Of a DNA stretch of 64,000 bases, positions 38,419 to 48,731 are shown in pieces (the stretch's first letter is position 1; each line of letters begins with the position of its first letter). The notes beneath the pieces were generated by a model. The model did no database searches. It was not told the origin of the DNA and saw nothing but the letters and a program-made list of their open reading frames with translations. The stretch lies in contig NZ_CP085636.1 of assembly GCF_027571385.1 (NCBI RefSeq), positions 5,442,501-5,506,500 on the forward strand. Direction: 5' to 3'. The position numbers were made by a program, and so were the translations under genes. The stretch is from Shewanella sp. MTB7 (GTDB lineage: Bacteria; Pseudomonadota; Gammaproteobacteria; Enterobacterales; Shewanellaceae).

Positions 38419-39081
38419 TTAAGCTTTCTTATCCGTAGCAGCACGATGGATGGAGGTCTTAGTACGTTCCTCAAGCTCAGTGATCACAGTATCAATCCCC
38501 TTTTGACGGATAAGATTTGAAATTTCTGCACTTTTTGATGCAAGTAAACTTACACCCTCAGCCACAAGATCAAACGCCTTCCAGCTATCATCTTTAAGAC
38601 GACGAACTCTGAACTGAAGTTTAATCGGTGGTCGACCTACATCGACAATCTGTACGTCCACATTAACCATCTTCTCTTTACTGAAATCAGCTGATGGAGC
38701 GAACCTTACCTTTTGGTCAGTGTATTCAGTAAATGCCTGAGCATATGTAGAGATTAAATACCCTCTAAACGCTTCAACAAACCGCTCACGTTGCACTTTA
38801 GTCGTCTGCTTTAAATAGGTTCCCATCACCTTATAAGAAGCATATTTGGCATCGATATAAGGCATCAACTCATCCGAGACTATCACCTTTAAGTGGTCAG
38901 GATTGATCTCAATAATGGCAATATCATGATGAAATCTGTCAAACGTATTATTGGCAACGGTTTCCACCATAGCATAGGGGTCCATGCTGTTCACCTCAGA
39001 CTCTTCACTATGTGCTAACACACTTACCATCACTAATACGACTGAAGCAGCAAGTTTATATATTCGATTAACCATTCTCAT
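38419..39081 (-). CDS. mlaC: MlaC, periplasmic phospholipid shuttle
   Basis: 220 residues. Signal peptide (YKLAASVVLVMVSVLAHS), then the MlaC/Ttg2D fold: MVETVANNTFDRFHHD, ELMPYIDAKYASYKVMG, ERFVEAFRGYLISTYAQAFTEY and SWKAFDLVAEGVSLL. It carries phospholipids between the outer-membrane MlaA complex and MlaFEDB. No mlaA is in the window. Confidence 0.93.
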   Translation of the reverse strand: MRMVNRIYKLAASVVLVMVSVLAHSEESEVNSMDPYAMVETVANNTFDRFHHDIAIIEINPDHLKVIVSDELMPYIDAKYASYKVMGTYLKQTTKVQRERFVEAFRGYLISTYAQAFTEYTDQKVRFAPSADFSKEKMVNVDVQIVDVGRPPIKLQFRVRRLKDDSWKAFDLVAEGVSLLASKSAEISNLIRQKGIDTVITELEERTKTSIHRAATDKKA

Positions 39082-39084
39082 TCC

Positions 39085-39555
39085 TTAATTCTTTGACGAC
39101 GAACTGTATAAAAATTGGCCAATCAGTTCCTCTAACACCAGTGCAGAGTGAGTATCATCGATGCGATCGCCATCCACTAGCATGGCTATATCGTCATCGA
39201 TAAAGCCAGGAGTAAGGCCTAAAAACTGCTCCCCTAACAAACCTGATGTCAAAATAGACAGACTACTGGTTTCTGGAAACTGATTAAATTTATTATCCAT
39301 CGCGATTTTAACCACAGGGACAAGCTCAGTAGGGTCGAGGTTAATTTCACTCACTCGCCCGACTACGACACCACCGACTTTTACCGGAGAGCGCACCTTT
39401 AACCCACCAATATTACTAAATTTAGCGTATAGGGTGTAATTACTGCCATTAGATTTAACTTCCACATTGGCGACATTAAACACCAAAACTAAAAACGCAG
39501 CTAAGCCTGACAAAATAAACAAGCCCACCAATATTTCGATTTTACGTGTCAACAT
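39085..39555 (-). CDS. mlaD: MlaD, MCE-domain subunit
   Basis: 156 residues: one membrane span (EILVGLFILSGLAAFLVLVF) and an MCE domain (YTLYAKFSNIGGLKVRSPVKVGGVVVGRVSEI; SLSILTSGLLGEQFLGLTPG). MlaD forms the hexameric ring of the transporter. Three bases separate it from mlaC. Confidence 0.94.
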   Translation of the reverse strand: MLTRKIEILVGLFILSGLAAFLVLVFNVANVEVKSNGSNYTLYAKFSNIGGLKVRSPVKVGGVVVGRVSEINLDPTELVPVVKIAMDNKFNQFPETSSLSILTSGLLGEQFLGLTPGFIDDDIAMLVDGDRIDDTHSALVLEELIGQFLYSSSSKN

Positions 39556-39611
39556 ACTCTTATTTCCACTCTATGTTTGAATACCATCACGTCAATATCC
39601 ATGTTCATCCA

Positions 39612-40394
39612 TTAACTACCAAACATCATGGCTGTAAGCAGGAAGTCTAACGCCAACACAGCCAGACTTGACTGCACAACTGTTTGCGTCGTTGCCTTAC
39701 TTATTCCTTCAGGGTTTGGTACTACCTGATAGCCACGATACAGGGCAATCCAAGTCACCACGACCGCAAACACTACACTCTTAATTAAGCAATTGACGAT
39801 ATCTTGTCGCCACTCGACCGAAGCCTGCAAAATAGACCAAAAGCTACCACTATCTATCCCTTTCCATTCAACTCCAACGATGTATCCGCCGTATATCCCC
39901 ACAGCGGTAAAAATAAGAGTCAACAGGGGTAAACTCACCACTCCAGCCCAAAAACGCGGGGAAATTATCTGCCTTAGCGGATCAATCGCCATCATCTCTA
40001 GGCTTGATAATTGCTCGGTGCTTTTCATCAAGCCTATCTCGGCTGTCAGCGCAGAGCCCGCACGTCCGGCAAACAACAACGCGGTGACCACAGGTCCTAA
40101 CTCACGAAGTAAACTGAGTGCAACCATAGGCCCTAAACTCTCTTCGGTACCGAAGCCAACAAGAATATTATACCCTTGCAGAGCCAAAACCATGCCGATA
40201 AAAAGTCCTGAGACGAATATAAGCACCACAGATTGCACACCAACTACGTATAATTGCTTAACAAACAAAGAGAAATCTTTTGCCCTCGGCTTACGTGCAA
40301 TGGCTCCCCATAACATCAAACCAGCACGACCAAAACCGCTGATCAATTCAATGCTCGAGCGCCCCAAAACGGCAACTTTATCTAACAAATTCAT
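39612..40394 (-). CDS. mlaE: MlaE, permease of the Mla transporter
   Basis: 260 residues from the ATG at 40394 ([14 protein letters not shown]), with GGGGGTAAA upstream. Six or so membrane segments and the family stretch [66 protein letters not shown] core with Glu and Gly-rich helices. It is the membrane subunit of the MlaFEDB ABC-type phospholipid transporter. Confidence 0.94.
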   Translation of the reverse strand: MNLLDKVAVLGRSSIELISGFGRAGLMLWGAIARKPRAKDFSLFVKQLYVVGVQSVVLIFVSGLFIGMVLALQGYNILVGFGTEESLGPMVALSLLRELGPVVTALLFAGRAGSALTAEIGLMKSTEQLSSLEMMAIDPLRQIISPRFWAGVVSLPLLTLIFTAVGIYGGYIVGVEWKGIDSGSFWSILQASVEWRQDIVNCLIKSVVFAVVVTWIALYRGYQVVPNPEGISKATTQTVVQSSLAVLALDFLLTAMMFGS

Positions 40395-40448
40395 TTTACC
40401 CCCCACACAGTAGCAGAGGGGACTGAACATAAATTCAATATCATCATC

Positions 40449-41267
40449 TTATCCAAGCAAGTCCCTTTGATAGTCTTGAGCAGGAAAATGAAAAGGCACC
40501 GGCCCATCGGGCTCGCCACCGATAAACTGCTTTAACTGCTCAATCTCAGAAGCTTTAAGCTCAGCAGGTGTTCCTTGGGCTATCACACGTTTATCTGCCA
40601 TTACATACACATAATCAGCAATACTGAGCACCTCCAGCACATCGTGAGAGATCACCACAGAGGTCAGTTGCAACGCATCAGACAGTTCACGGATCAGCTT
40701 AACGAGCACCCCCATAGAGATAGGATCTTGTCCTGCAAAGGGTTCATCGTACATCACCATCTCAGGTTCGAGCGCAATCGCTCTGGCCAACGCCGCTCTG
40801 CGCTGCATCCCACCGGATAATTCATTGGGCATCATGTTAGCCGTACCGCGCAATCCAACCGCTTCAAGTTTCATCAAGACGATACGTCTGATTATGGTTT
40901 CCGGCAGACCGGAATGCTCCCGTAAGGCAAAGGCCACATTATCGAATACGTTCATATCAGTAAATAGCGCGCCGCTTTGAAACAACATGCTCATACGTTT
41001 ACGCAGTATGAACAACTCCTCTCTGCTGCACTTATGTACATCAACACCATCGAATAACACTTGGCCGACATTGGGTGTCAATTGCCCGCCTATCAATTTA
41101 AGCAAGGTGGTCTTGCCTATCCCACTGGGACCCATAATAGCCGTGACCTTCCCTTTAGGAATAGACAGACTAATGTCATCAAAAATGACATGTTCACCAC
41201 GACTGAAACCCAAATTGTGGATCTCGACCAATGATTTTTGCTCAGCTAATATCTTTTGCTCCATCAT
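40449..41267 (-). CDS. mlaF: MlaF, ATPase of the Mla transporter
   Basis: 272 residues from the ATG at 41267 (or 41264). Walker A in IMGPSGIGKTTLLKLIGG, Q-loop in MLFQSGALFTDM, signature NELSGGMQRRAALARAIAL, Walker B in EMVMYDEPFAGQDP and switch His in VVISHDVLEV. It powers lipid transport through MlaE. Immediately upstream lies a diverged duplication of its own first 20 codons plus leader (41332-41458), see separate entry. Confidence 0.95.
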   Translation of the reverse strand: MMEQKILAEQKSLVEIHNLGFSRGEHVIFDDISLSIPKGKVTAIMGPSGIGKTTLLKLIGGQLTPNVGQVLFDGVDVHKCSREELFILRKRMSMLFQSGALFTDMNVFDNVAFALREHSGLPETIIRRIVLMKLEAVGLRGTANMMPNELSGGMQRRAALARAIALEPEMVMYDEPFAGQDPISMGVLVKLIRELSDALQLTSVVISHDVLEVLSIADYVYVMADKRVIAQGTPAELKASEIEQLKQFIGGEPDGPVPFHFPAQDYQRDLLG

Positions 41268-41280
41268 GCATCCATTCCAC

Positions 41281-41388
41281 TTAACGTGAGTTAACTGTCC
41301 AGTTAAACAGCCTAACGAAAGAATAAAAAACCAAATTGTGGATCTCAACCAATGATTCAGGCTCAGCTAACACCTTATTATCGATCAT
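41281..41388 (-). CDS. 35-residue upstream peptide from a duplicated mlaF start
   Basis: The ATG at 41388 opens IDNKVLAEPESLVEIHNLVF, clearly derived from the MlaF N-terminus (EQKILAEQKSLVEIHNLGF), then diverges into YSFVRLFNWTVNSR and stops 14 bases before the mlaF ATG. The duplication covers about 125 bases (41211-41331 copied at 41332-41458) with many substitutions. It could be a translated leader coupled to mlaF, or merely a relic; the sequence alone does not decide. Confidence 0.4.
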   Translation of the reverse strand: MIDNKVLAEPESLVEIHNLVFYSFVRLFNWTVNSR

Positions 41389-41569
41389 GTATCCATCCCA
41401 CTTAATGTGAGTTAACAGCCCGGTTAAACAGCCTAACGAAAGAAAAAGAGGCAAATTGTACGTAATTGAACTATTCGGTACAACTGAATCGACACTATCT
41501 TGTCGCAATACTTTCAATTTGGCTCAATTACAGCGAAAATACGCGTCGGCCTATCTACTGAGTAATTTG

Positions 41570-42529
41570 ATGTTATTTAATATTTTCATGCTTACCGTCG
41601 GATTAGTCACGCTAGTTTGGAGCGCTGACAAGTTTGTTTACGGTGCTGCTGCTTTTGCTCGCAATTTTGGCCTCCCTCCAATGTTAATCGGATTAACCAT
41701 CGTCGCCATGGGTAGCTCAGCCCCTGAAATGTTCGTCGCTGCGACCGCTTCAATGGAAGGCATGACAGATACAGCCATTGGAAATGTTTTAGGATCTAAC
41801 GTCGCAAACATCACGCTAATATTAGGACTCACCGCACTGTTGGGAGCCATTGCTGTTAGTTCTCAAACCTTAAAGCGTGAAATTCCACTGATGATCATTG
41901 CCACCGCTATCGCAGGCTACTTCCTCCATGACGGTATGCTGACCCGTCTAGAAGGCTTCATGTTGTTGGGTCTCTTCTTCATCCTTATGGGTTACTTTAT
42001 CTGGCACGCCGTCACAAATAAGAAAAAAGATGCCTTAGAAGATGAGTCGGACAGTGAGATCCCAACAGGAGTACCAACATCCAAGGCTGTGATGTGGTTA
42101 GCTGTCGGTATTGTGCTCCTTCCCCTCTCAGCTGATTGGATGGTACAAGGGGCTGTTGGGATTGCAAAAGCCTATCATTTGTCTGACTTAGTGATAGGGT
42201 TAACCATTATTGCCATAGGTACCAGTCTTCCTGAACTTGCTGCATGTGTTGCGGGTGTACTCAAAAAAGAGGATGATCTGGCCATAGGCAACATTGTAGG
42301 CTCAAACCTATTCAATATTTTAGCGGTGTTGGCCATTCCGGGCATTATTGCTCCAGGAGTCGTTGACCCAGCAGCCAGTACTCGTGACTTTTACATGGTG
42401 CTCGCAACCAGCAGCGCCCTTGCCATATTTATACTATTAAGCGGCCGGGAACGATCCTTAAAGCGCTGGCACGGTGTGGTATTACTCTGTACCTTCATCG
42501 CATATCAGTTAGTCCTGTTTCAGGTTTAA
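41570..42529 (+). CDS. yrbG: Calcium/sodium antiporter family protein (YrbG-like)
   Basis: 319 residues from the ATG at 41570; the longer frame from 41456 includes the mlaF promoter region. Two inverted halves each carry the alpha-repeat of the CaCA superfamily: GLTIVAMGSSAPEMFVAATASM with IGNVLGSNVANITLILG, and GLTIIAIGTSLPELAACVAG with AIGNIVGSNLFNILAV. Ten or so membrane spans. It is divergent from mlaF and opens the kdsD-lpt cluster. Confidence 0.92.
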   Translation: MLFNIFMLTVGLVTLVWSADKFVYGAAAFARNFGLPPMLIGLTIVAMGSSAPEMFVAATASMEGMTDTAIGNVLGSNVANITLILGLTALLGAIAVSSQTLKREIPLMIIATAIAGYFLHDGMLTRLEGFMLLGLFFILMGYFIWHAVTNKKKDALEDESDSEIPTGVPTSKAVMWLAVGIVLLPLSADWMVQGAVGIAKAYHLSDLVIGLTIIAIGTSLPELAACVAGVLKKEDDLAIGNIVGSNLFNILAVLAIPGIIAPGVVDPAASTRDFYMVLATSSALAIFILLSGRERSLKRWHGVVLLCTFIAYQLVLFQV

Positions 42530-42617
42530 CTTAACCGGTTTTTAGTAAATATAAACTGACATATTTTATTAAGCTTAATCTAAACCTAGATAGCCTTAAA
42601 CAAATAGAGAGATCAAG

Positions 42618-43595
42618 ATGGTAGATGTAACTCAACTTCGCCAATGGGGTAGAAATGTTATCGACATCGAGCGTAATGCACTCGATAACCTATACCAATA
42701 CGTCGATTCTCCAGAGTTCTCCCAAGCCTGTAAGCTAATTCTTAATTGCACAGGCAAAGTCATCGTAATGGGGATGGGTAAATCAGGACATATAGGCAAT
42801 AAGATTTCAGCAACACTCGCTAGCACTGGCACACCGGCTTTCTTTGTTCACCCGGGTGAAGCAAGCCATGGGGATCTGGGAGTGTTAGGCGAAAATGATA
42901 TTATTTTGGTTATCTCTAACTCAGGTGAAGCCAGCGAAATACTCACCTTAATGCCCGTCATTAAACGCATGGGGCTGCCCGTTATTGCCTGTACAGGTAA
43001 TCCGGACTCCAACATGGCTAAATTATCTGTAGTACATCTATGCATAGAAGTACCAGAAGAGGCTTGTCCCTTAGGCTTAGCACCAACGTCTAGCACAACG
43101 GCAACTTTGGTCATGGGGGATGCCTTAGCGGTGGCTCTTCTGCAAGCCAGAGGATTTACCAAAGATGACTTCGCACTCTCTCATCCTGGTGGTAGCCTAG
43201 GACGTAAATTACTGCTCAAGGTAAGTGATGTTATGCATGCAGGTAAAGACCTGCCGTCTGTTAGCCATGATATTTGTATCACCGAAGCCCTCTATGAGAT
43301 CTCTAAGAAAAGTTTAGGTATGACGGCGATCGTCGATGGGGATAATAAATTAGTCGGTATTTTTACTGATGGCGATCTAAGACGTGTTATTGATAGCGAG
43401 GTTAACTTGCGCACCACCTCAATCAGTGATGTTATGTCTAAAGGCTGCGTCACAGTCTCTGCCGATATCTTAGCGGCTGCAGCACTGAAAATAATGGAAG
43501 ATAAAGACATCAATGGCTTGATTGTCATTGATACGGATCAACATCCAATAGGCGCGTTAAACATGCTCGACATGGTTAAAGCTGGGGTTATCTAA
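42618..43595 (+). CDS. kdsD: Arabinose-5-phosphate isomerase KdsD
   Basis: 325 residues. SIS domain (KVIVMGMGKSGHIGNKISATLASTGTPAFFVHPGEASHGDLG, EACPLGLAPTSSTTATLVMGDALAV) followed by two CBS domains (SDVMHAGKDLPSV, VMSKGCVTVSAD). It converts ribulose-5-phosphate to arabinose-5-phosphate for KDO. GAGAGATCAAG precedes the ATG. Confidence 0.95.
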   Translation: MVDVTQLRQWGRNVIDIERNALDNLYQYVDSPEFSQACKLILNCTGKVIVMGMGKSGHIGNKISATLASTGTPAFFVHPGEASHGDLGVLGENDIILVISNSGEASEILTLMPVIKRMGLPVIACTGNPDSNMAKLSVVHLCIEVPEEACPLGLAPTSSTTATLVMGDALAVALLQARGFTKDDFALSHPGGSLGRKLLLKVSDVMHAGKDLPSVSHDICITEALYEISKKSLGMTAIVDGDNKLVGIFTDGDLRRVIDSEVNLRTTSISDVMSKGCVTVSADILAAAALKIMEDKDINGLIVIDTDQHPIGALNMLDMVKAGVI

Positions 43596-43606
43596 CGTAT
43601 TCCCTT

Positions 43607-43626
43607 GAGGGCTCAAGCCCTCTTTT
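43607..43626 (+). terminator. Hairpin terminator between kdsD and kdsC
   Basis: GAGGGC, loop TCAA, GCCCTC then TTTT, about ten bases after kdsD. It may attenuate transcription into kdsC. Confidence 0.75.
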
Positions 43627-43717
43627 AACCAATATAAGCCACCTTAAACCTGATGGCAAAACGACTTTCTCCATGCAATGAAAATGCATGGTATTGCGAC
43701 AACGGAGATTCTTTAAT

Positions 43718-44269
43718 ATGTCACACCAAGGCTTTTACGGTCCTATCGAGGATACTGTTTGGCAAAAAGCCAGAAAAATCAAACTCCTAATTTGTGATGT
43801 TGATGGAGTATTTTCCGATGGTTTAGTCTACATGAGTAATACTGGCGATGAGCTTAAAACCTTCCACACCCGTGACGGTTATGGAGTCAGATCTCTGCTC
43901 ACTAGTAATATTCCAGTGGCTATTATTACCGGCAGAAAGTCAAAAATCGTCGCAGACCGCATGACTGCACTTGGGATCACTCACATCTATCAAGGTGTCG
44001 ATAACAAGCTGGTCCCCTATGAGGAGCTGCTGTCTCTATATCAGGTGAATCCCGAAGAGGTTGCCTATATCGGCGACGATATGGTCGACCTACCAGTGAT
44101 GGAACAAGTAGGATTATCGGTATGTGTGGCTGACGGTCACCCATACGTTCAACAAAGAGCCGATTTTGTCACCCAGATTAAAGGCGGTCATGGGGCTCTG
44201 CGTGAGTTGACAGACTTATTGCTTCTTAGTCAGAATAAGTTCGAAACAGCTCATGGAATGAGTATATGA
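43718..44269 (+). CDS. kdsC: 3-deoxy-D-manno-octulosonate-8-phosphate phosphatase
   Basis: 183 residues from the ATG at 43718 (MSHQGFYGPIEDTVWQKAR). HAD-superfamily motifs: LLICDVDGVFSDG with the nucleophile Asp, IITGRKSK, and VAYIGDDMVDLPVM. It removes phosphate from KDO-8-P. The stop overlaps the lptC start (ATGA). Confidence 0.94.
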   Translation: MSHQGFYGPIEDTVWQKARKIKLLICDVDGVFSDGLVYMSNTGDELKTFHTRDGYGVRSLLTSNIPVAIITGRKSKIVADRMTALGITHIYQGVDNKLVPYEELLSLYQVNPEEVAYIGDDMVDLPVMEQVGLSVCVADGHPYVQQRADFVTQIKGGHGALRELTDLLLLSQNKFETAHGMSI

Positions 44270-44823
44270 ATAGAGTCACTCTGGCCATTATCGTCTTCTT
44301 TGGCACTGCCTTGCTGCTCTACTGGCAAGTGCAATCCAAACGAGGAGAGACAGCGTTAACTATCGATGTTAGCTCACGGCCTGATTACATCGCAGATAAT
44401 CTTAAAAGTGTTGAATACAATGAACAAGGCTTAGTTAACAGTCGAGTTAGCGCTAAGCATATGGAACACTTTGAAGAAGAGAACATGACCTACTTCACCG
44501 ATCCTATCTATCTGGTGTACCCTGAACAAGGTCAGGCTCAATGGCAGCTGCAATCGACAAAAGGCACCATGAATAAAGGTTCGGGTAAAGTGATACTCGA
44601 GAACAATGTTATTATCAATGCTATAAACTCGCAAGAACCAATTCAATCAATAAAAACCAGTTATCTAGAGTTAGATCTTAATACTATGATCATGACATCC
44701 GATAGAGAGATCTACATTACTGGTAGTGACTTTATTATTAAGGGGGTTGGCTTGTATGCCGATCTCAACGCAGAAAGTGTTAAATTGACCAGCCAGGTTA
44801 ATGGCACATATTCAGCACAATAG
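44266..44823 (+). CDS. lptC: LPS export ABC transporter protein LptC
   Basis: 185 residues. One N-terminal membrane span (VTLAIIVFFGTALLLYWQVQ), then the periplasmic beta-jellyroll with SVEYNEQGLVNSRVSAKHMEHFEEENMTYFTDP and GKVILENNVIINA. LptC passes LPS from LptBFG to LptA. Overlaps kdsC by four bases. Confidence 0.94.
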   Translation: MNRVTLAIIVFFGTALLLYWQVQSKRGETALTIDVSSRPDYIADNLKSVEYNEQGLVNSRVSAKHMEHFEEENMTYFTDPIYLVYPEQGQAQWQLQSTKGTMNKGSGKVILENNVIINAINSQEPIQSIKTSYLELDLNTMIMTSDREIYITGSDFIIKGVGLYADLNAESVKLTSQVNGTYSAQ

Positions 44824-44898
44824 TTACCCTCACCTAGAGAGTGCTCAAGTACCTAGGTGATTATAATTGACAATTATTAGGTCAAATTGAAGGAATAT

Positions 44899-45501
44899 AT
44901 GAAACAAAATACCTGTGTCATCACAGCTTTACTCTGCCTAGTTAGCTTTAGTAGCTTAGCAAAAGTTGATGATTTACGACAAGAAGTTAAAATATCTGCG
45001 GCAAGTCAAGAAGCTGATATTAAAAATAATCAAATCATATTTAATGGCCCAGTTGAAGTGACTCAAGGCTCAGTAAGAATACATGCTGATATGCTCAGAG
45101 CTTTCACCAAAGAGGGCTCTGGTGGGCGTATTTTGGTTGCCACAGGTAATCCGGCAACCTACTCACAAATAATGGAAGATGGCCGTCCGGCACATGCCAG
45201 TGCCAAAGAGATCCGCTACGAACTATCTAAGCGCACGCTTATCTTGAAGGGCAATGCGACACTTGAGCAAGATGGCAGTCAAGTTACAGGCGATCAAATT
45301 CAATATAACATTGCTAAACAACAGCTCATTGCCGAGAGCACAGGTAATGATCGTGTTATCACTATAATTCAACCTGAAAGTTATCAAGAAGACACAAAGC
45401 CAGAGACACAACCCGCTCCTTCAAAAGCTCAGCCAGAAGCACAAGTTGAACAGCCAAAGACACTAGCCGAATCTGCATTAAACACTCAGGAGATTAAATG
45501 A
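44899..45501 (+). CDS. lptA: LPS transport periplasmic protein LptA
   Basis: 200 residues from the ATG at 44899 (AAGGA upstream; the TTG four codons earlier is rejected). Signal peptide to about SSLA, then [36 protein letters not shown], the OstA-like jellyroll that forms the LPS bridge. A Pro/Gln/Lys-rich tail of about 35 residues is longer than in E. coli. Its stop overlaps the lptB start. Confidence 0.94.
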   Translation: MKQNTCVITALLCLVSFSSLAKVDDLRQEVKISAASQEADIKNNQIIFNGPVEVTQGSVRIHADMLRAFTKEGSGGRILVATGNPATYSQIMEDGRPAHASAKEIRYELSKRTLILKGNATLEQDGSQVTGDQIQYNIAKQQLIAESTGNDRVITIIQPESYQEDTKPETQPAPSKAQPEAQVEQPKTLAESALNTQEIK

Positions 45502-46229
45502 GCTCTTTGACGTTAAAGGCTGTAAACCTAGCGAAAAGCTATAAGAACCGTGCCGTAGTACAAGATGTCAGCTTAACCGTCAAAACCGGCCAAATTGTTG
45601 GTCTACTTGGACCTAATGGTGCAGGGAAGACCACCACTTTTTACATGGTCGTAGGGCTAGTTCAAAGTGATAAAGGGCGGATCTTTATTAATGATGATGA
45701 TCTCACCCTAGATCCTATGCATCTGCGTGCTCGTAAAGGCATAGGCTACTTGCCCCAAGAAGCAAGCATCTTTAGAAAGTTATCGGTCAGAGATAATATT
45801 ATGGCCGTACTGGAAACTCGAGATGAACTTGATAAAAATGCACGAGAAGAGCAACTAGAACATCTACTGGAAGAGTTTCATATTACTCATATTCGAGATA
45901 GTCAAGGAATGTCGCTTTCCGGCGGCGAACGTCGACGTGTAGAGATAGCAAGAGCATTAGCCGCGAACCCAAAGTTTATTTTACTCGATGAACCTTTTGC
46001 TGGCGTCGATCCTATCTCGGTCATCGACATTAAAAAAATCATTTTACAGCTCAAGAGTCGCGGTCTTGGAGTGCTTATTACTGATCACAACGTGAGGGAA
46101 ACATTAGACGTTTGTGAGCATGCTTATATCGTGAGTCATGGAAATTTAATTGCCGAAGGAACACCCGCAGAAATCTTAGACAATCAGCAAGTACGAGCGG
46201 TGTACTTAGGAGAACAATTCAAGCTATAG
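45498..46229 (+). CDS. lptB: LPS export ATPase LptB
   Basis: 243 residues. Walker A in [16 protein letters not shown]-loop [11 protein letters not shown], signature [17 protein letters not shown], Walker B in [15 protein letters not shown], His in [10 protein letters not shown]. Drives LPS extraction by LptFG. Overlaps lptA by four bases. Confidence 0.97.
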   Translation: MSSLTLKAVNLAKSYKNRAVVQDVSLTVKTGQIVGLLGPNGAGKTTTFYMVVGLVQSDKGRIFINDDDLTLDPMHLRARKGIGYLPQEASIFRKLSVRDNIMAVLETRDELDKNAREEQLEHLLEEFHITHIRDSQGMSLSGGERRRVEIARALAANPKFILLDEPFAGVDPISVIDIKKIILQLKSRGLGVLITDHNVRETLDVCEHAYIVSHGNLIAEGTPAEILDNQQVRAVYLGEQFKL

Positions 46230-46380
46230 TTAATCTAGGGAATGATTTCCCCCCTAGAAAATGGATATGATACATCGATATTACTCATTCTAATGAAGTG
46301 TATTTAGGAAGCGAAGACTTCCAAAATAACTCCAGCAGGCTTTCTCATTTTAATAAGTACAAAGAAGGGAATAGCAGTAC

Positions 46381-47862
46381 ATGAAAGCGTCACTCCAGCT
46401 CAAAATGGGTCAACACTTAACCATGACTCCACAGCTTCAGCAGGCCATACGTCTGTTGCAGCTATCGTCACTGGAACTGCAACAGGAGATCCAACAAGCA
46501 CTAGACTCCAACCCTCTACTTGAGTTGGATGAAGAGCAGGTCGACGCAACAGCTGACAATAGCGATGCCAAGATAAATGATGAAACAGATTTCAGTGCTT
46601 CCGCTGAAACTGTCGTCGAAAAAGACAGTTCGACATTGGAAACTTCCGAGGCCTTAGCACAAGATTCTATGCCTGAAGATCTGCCTATGGATACCACTTG
46701 GGATGAAGTCTATACGGCAAGCCCTAATTCAGCTTCGGGTGCAATGCGAGACGACGATCTCCCCTTTCAAGGTGAAACCAGTGAAGGTTTATTTGAGCAT
46801 CTTGAGTGGCAAAAGAATTTAACCCCATTTTCAGATAACGATCTCGCCATTGCTACCGCCATTATTGATGCGGTCGATGAACGTGGTTACCTGACACAAA
46901 ATACTGACGATATTTTAGAGGCTATGGGCGATCCCGAAATTGAACTCGATGAAGTGGAAGCTGTACTTAAACGTATTCAACATTTTGACCCTATTGGAGT
47001 CGCAGCACGCGATCTCAGCGAATGTCTTTTCATCCAGCTCGCTCAATACGCTAGCACAACGCCTCATATTGATAACGCCAGACTGTTAATCAAAGAACAC
47101 CTGGATCTTATCGCCGGCCGAGACTTCCGTCTCTTAATGCGTAAAACCAAACTAAAAGAGGATGAGTTAAGGCAAGCAATAGAGTTGATTCAAACCTTGA
47201 ATCCCCGTCCAGGACTCGCCATAACACCAAACCGTGATGAATATGTGATCCCTGATGTCACAGTGACCAAGAAAAAAGGTCGTTGGATAGTTGAACTAAA
47301 TCCAGATTACTTACCCAAAATAAATGTAAACCAACATTATGCATCCATGGCCCGCAGCACTAAAAGTCAGGCAGACAGTCAGTTTATTCGTGGACACTTG
47401 CAGGAAGCTAAGTGGTTTATCAAGAGTTTAGAAAGTCGTAGCGATACTTTACTTAAAGTTTCGAACTGCATTGTTAAGTTTCAACAAGGCTTCTTTGAAT
47501 ACGGTGAAGAAGCGATGAAGCCTATGGTGTTAAATGACATCGCTGAAGAGGTCGAGATGCATGAATCGACCATTTCACGTGTCACAACCCAAAAATATAT
47601 GCACACCCCAAGAGGTATTTTTGAACTGAAATACTTCTTCTCAAGTCATGTGGGTACCGACGACGGTGGCGAATGTTCATCAACCGCAATTCGCGCCTTT
47701 ATTAAGAAGCTAGTTGCTGCAGAAAACCAACAGAAACCATTAAGTGACAGTAAGATGGCACTACTGTTAGCTGAACAAGGCATTAAAGTAGCGAGAAGAA
47801 CCATAGCCAAGTACCGTGAGGCTTTGCTCATACCACCATCAAATCAAAGAAAGAGCTTATAG
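46381..47862 (+). CDS. rpoN: RNA polymerase sigma-54 factor
   Basis: 493 residues. Region I ([31 protein letters not shown]) for activator response, an acidic region II, then the core-binding and DNA-binding region III with the RpoN box [12 protein letters not shown] recognising the -24 element. Sigma-54 requires enhancer-binding proteins. It follows lptB by 150 bases and precedes hpf and ptsN, the usual order. Confidence 0.97.
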   Translation: MKASLQLKMGQHLTMTPQLQQAIRLLQLSSLELQQEIQQALDSNPLLELDEEQVDATADNSDAKINDETDFSASAETVVEKDSSTLETSEALAQDSMPEDLPMDTTWDEVYTASPNSASGAMRDDDLPFQGETSEGLFEHLEWQKNLTPFSDNDLAIATAIIDAVDERGYLTQNTDDILEAMGDPEIELDEVEAVLKRIQHFDPIGVAARDLSECLFIQLAQYASTTPHIDNARLLIKEHLDLIAGRDFRLLMRKTKLKEDELRQAIELIQTLNPRPGLAITPNRDEYVIPDVTVTKKKGRWIVELNPDYLPKINVNQHYASMARSTKSQADSQFIRGHLQEAKWFIKSLESRSDTLLKVSNCIVKFQQGFFEYGEEAMKPMVLNDIAEEVEMHESTISRVTTQKYMHTPRGIFELKYFFSSHVGTDDGGECSSTAIRAFIKKLVAAENQQKPLSDSKMALLLAEQGIKVARRTIAKYREALLIPPSNQRKSL

Positions 47863-47997
47863 AATATTTTTGAAAATTAAGATATTAATATGTTGAGGTT
47901 AAACATTGTGACGTTAGTCAGATACCTAAATATGCAATGTAAACCTCTAATCGACGAGCGTGCTTTCAAACACAATCGAGTCCGGAGGAGTATTTCT

Positions 47998-48285
47998 ATG
48001 CAAATTAACGTAACAGGTCATCATATCGAAATCACAACATCTCTTCGTCAGTATGTTGAAGAAAAATTTTCAAAGCTTGAACGACATTTCGATCAGATCA
48101 ATAATGTGCACGTTATTTTAAATGTTCAGAAAATGCAGCAAATAGCAGAAGCTAAACTTCATCTTGTTGGTGGAGAGGTTTTTGCTATGTCAGAACATGC
48201 TGACATGTATGCCGCAATCGACTCCCTGATAAATAAGCTCGACCGTCAGGTTATTAAACATAAAGAGAAGCAAATAAAACACTAA
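47998..48285 (+). CDS. hpf: Ribosome hibernation promoting factor, short form
   Basis: 95 residues from the ATG at 47998, which has CGGAGGAG upstream; the frame from 47890 is leader. QINVTGHHIEITTSLRQYVEEKFSKLERHF, INNVHVILNVQ and AKLHLVGGEVFAMSEHADMYAAIDSLINKLDRQV identify HPF. It binds idle 30S/70S ribosomes and promotes 100S dimers in stationary phase. Confidence 0.95.
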   Translation: MQINVTGHHIEITTSLRQYVEEKFSKLERHFDQINNVHVILNVQKMQQIAEAKLHLVGGEVFAMSEHADMYAAIDSLINKLDRQVIKHKEKQIKH

Positions 48286-48287
48286 CG

Positions 48288-48731
48288 ATGGAATTAAGCA
48301 CTATCCTGCAGCCGGAATGTACAACTTGCGCCACTCCGGGCAGTAAGAAAAAGGTACTGGAACTTATAAGCGATCTTGCCGCTGTCCAGTACCCTAACCT
48401 TTCCTCTCAAGAGATTTTTGAAAGTCTTTTAGCCAGAGAGAAAATGGGCAGCACAGGTATAGGTAACGGCATAGCCATTCCACATGGAAGGTTAGCCAAT
48501 ATTAGTCAACCCGTTGCGGTACTCATAAAGTGCGAGGAGCCAATTGCTTTCGACTCTATTGATAAACAGCCGGTAGATATATTATTTGCACTATTAGTTC
48601 CAGCTGATCAATGTGAGCAGCATTTAAGTACCTTATCTGCTATGGCAGAAAAGCTTAATGACAAACTAATTTTAAAGCAGTTACGAAAAACACAAGATGA
48701 GTCAGAACTTTATCAGGTGATAACACAATGA
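48288..48731 (+). CDS. ptsN: Nitrogen-PTS EIIA component PtsN
   Basis: 147 residues. The phosphorylated His is in [13 protein letters not shown]. Other family segments: [18 protein letters not shown] and [18 protein letters not shown]. It acts in the regulatory PTS-Ntr branch with NPr. Two bases after hpf and overlapping rapZ. Confidence 0.95.
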   Translation: MELSTILQPECTTCATPGSKKKVLELISDLAAVQYPNLSSQEIFESLLAREKMGSTGIGNGIAIPHGRLANISQPVAVLIKCEEPIAFDSIDKQPVDILFALLVPADQCEQHLSTLSAMAEKLNDKLILKQLRKTQDESELYQVITQ

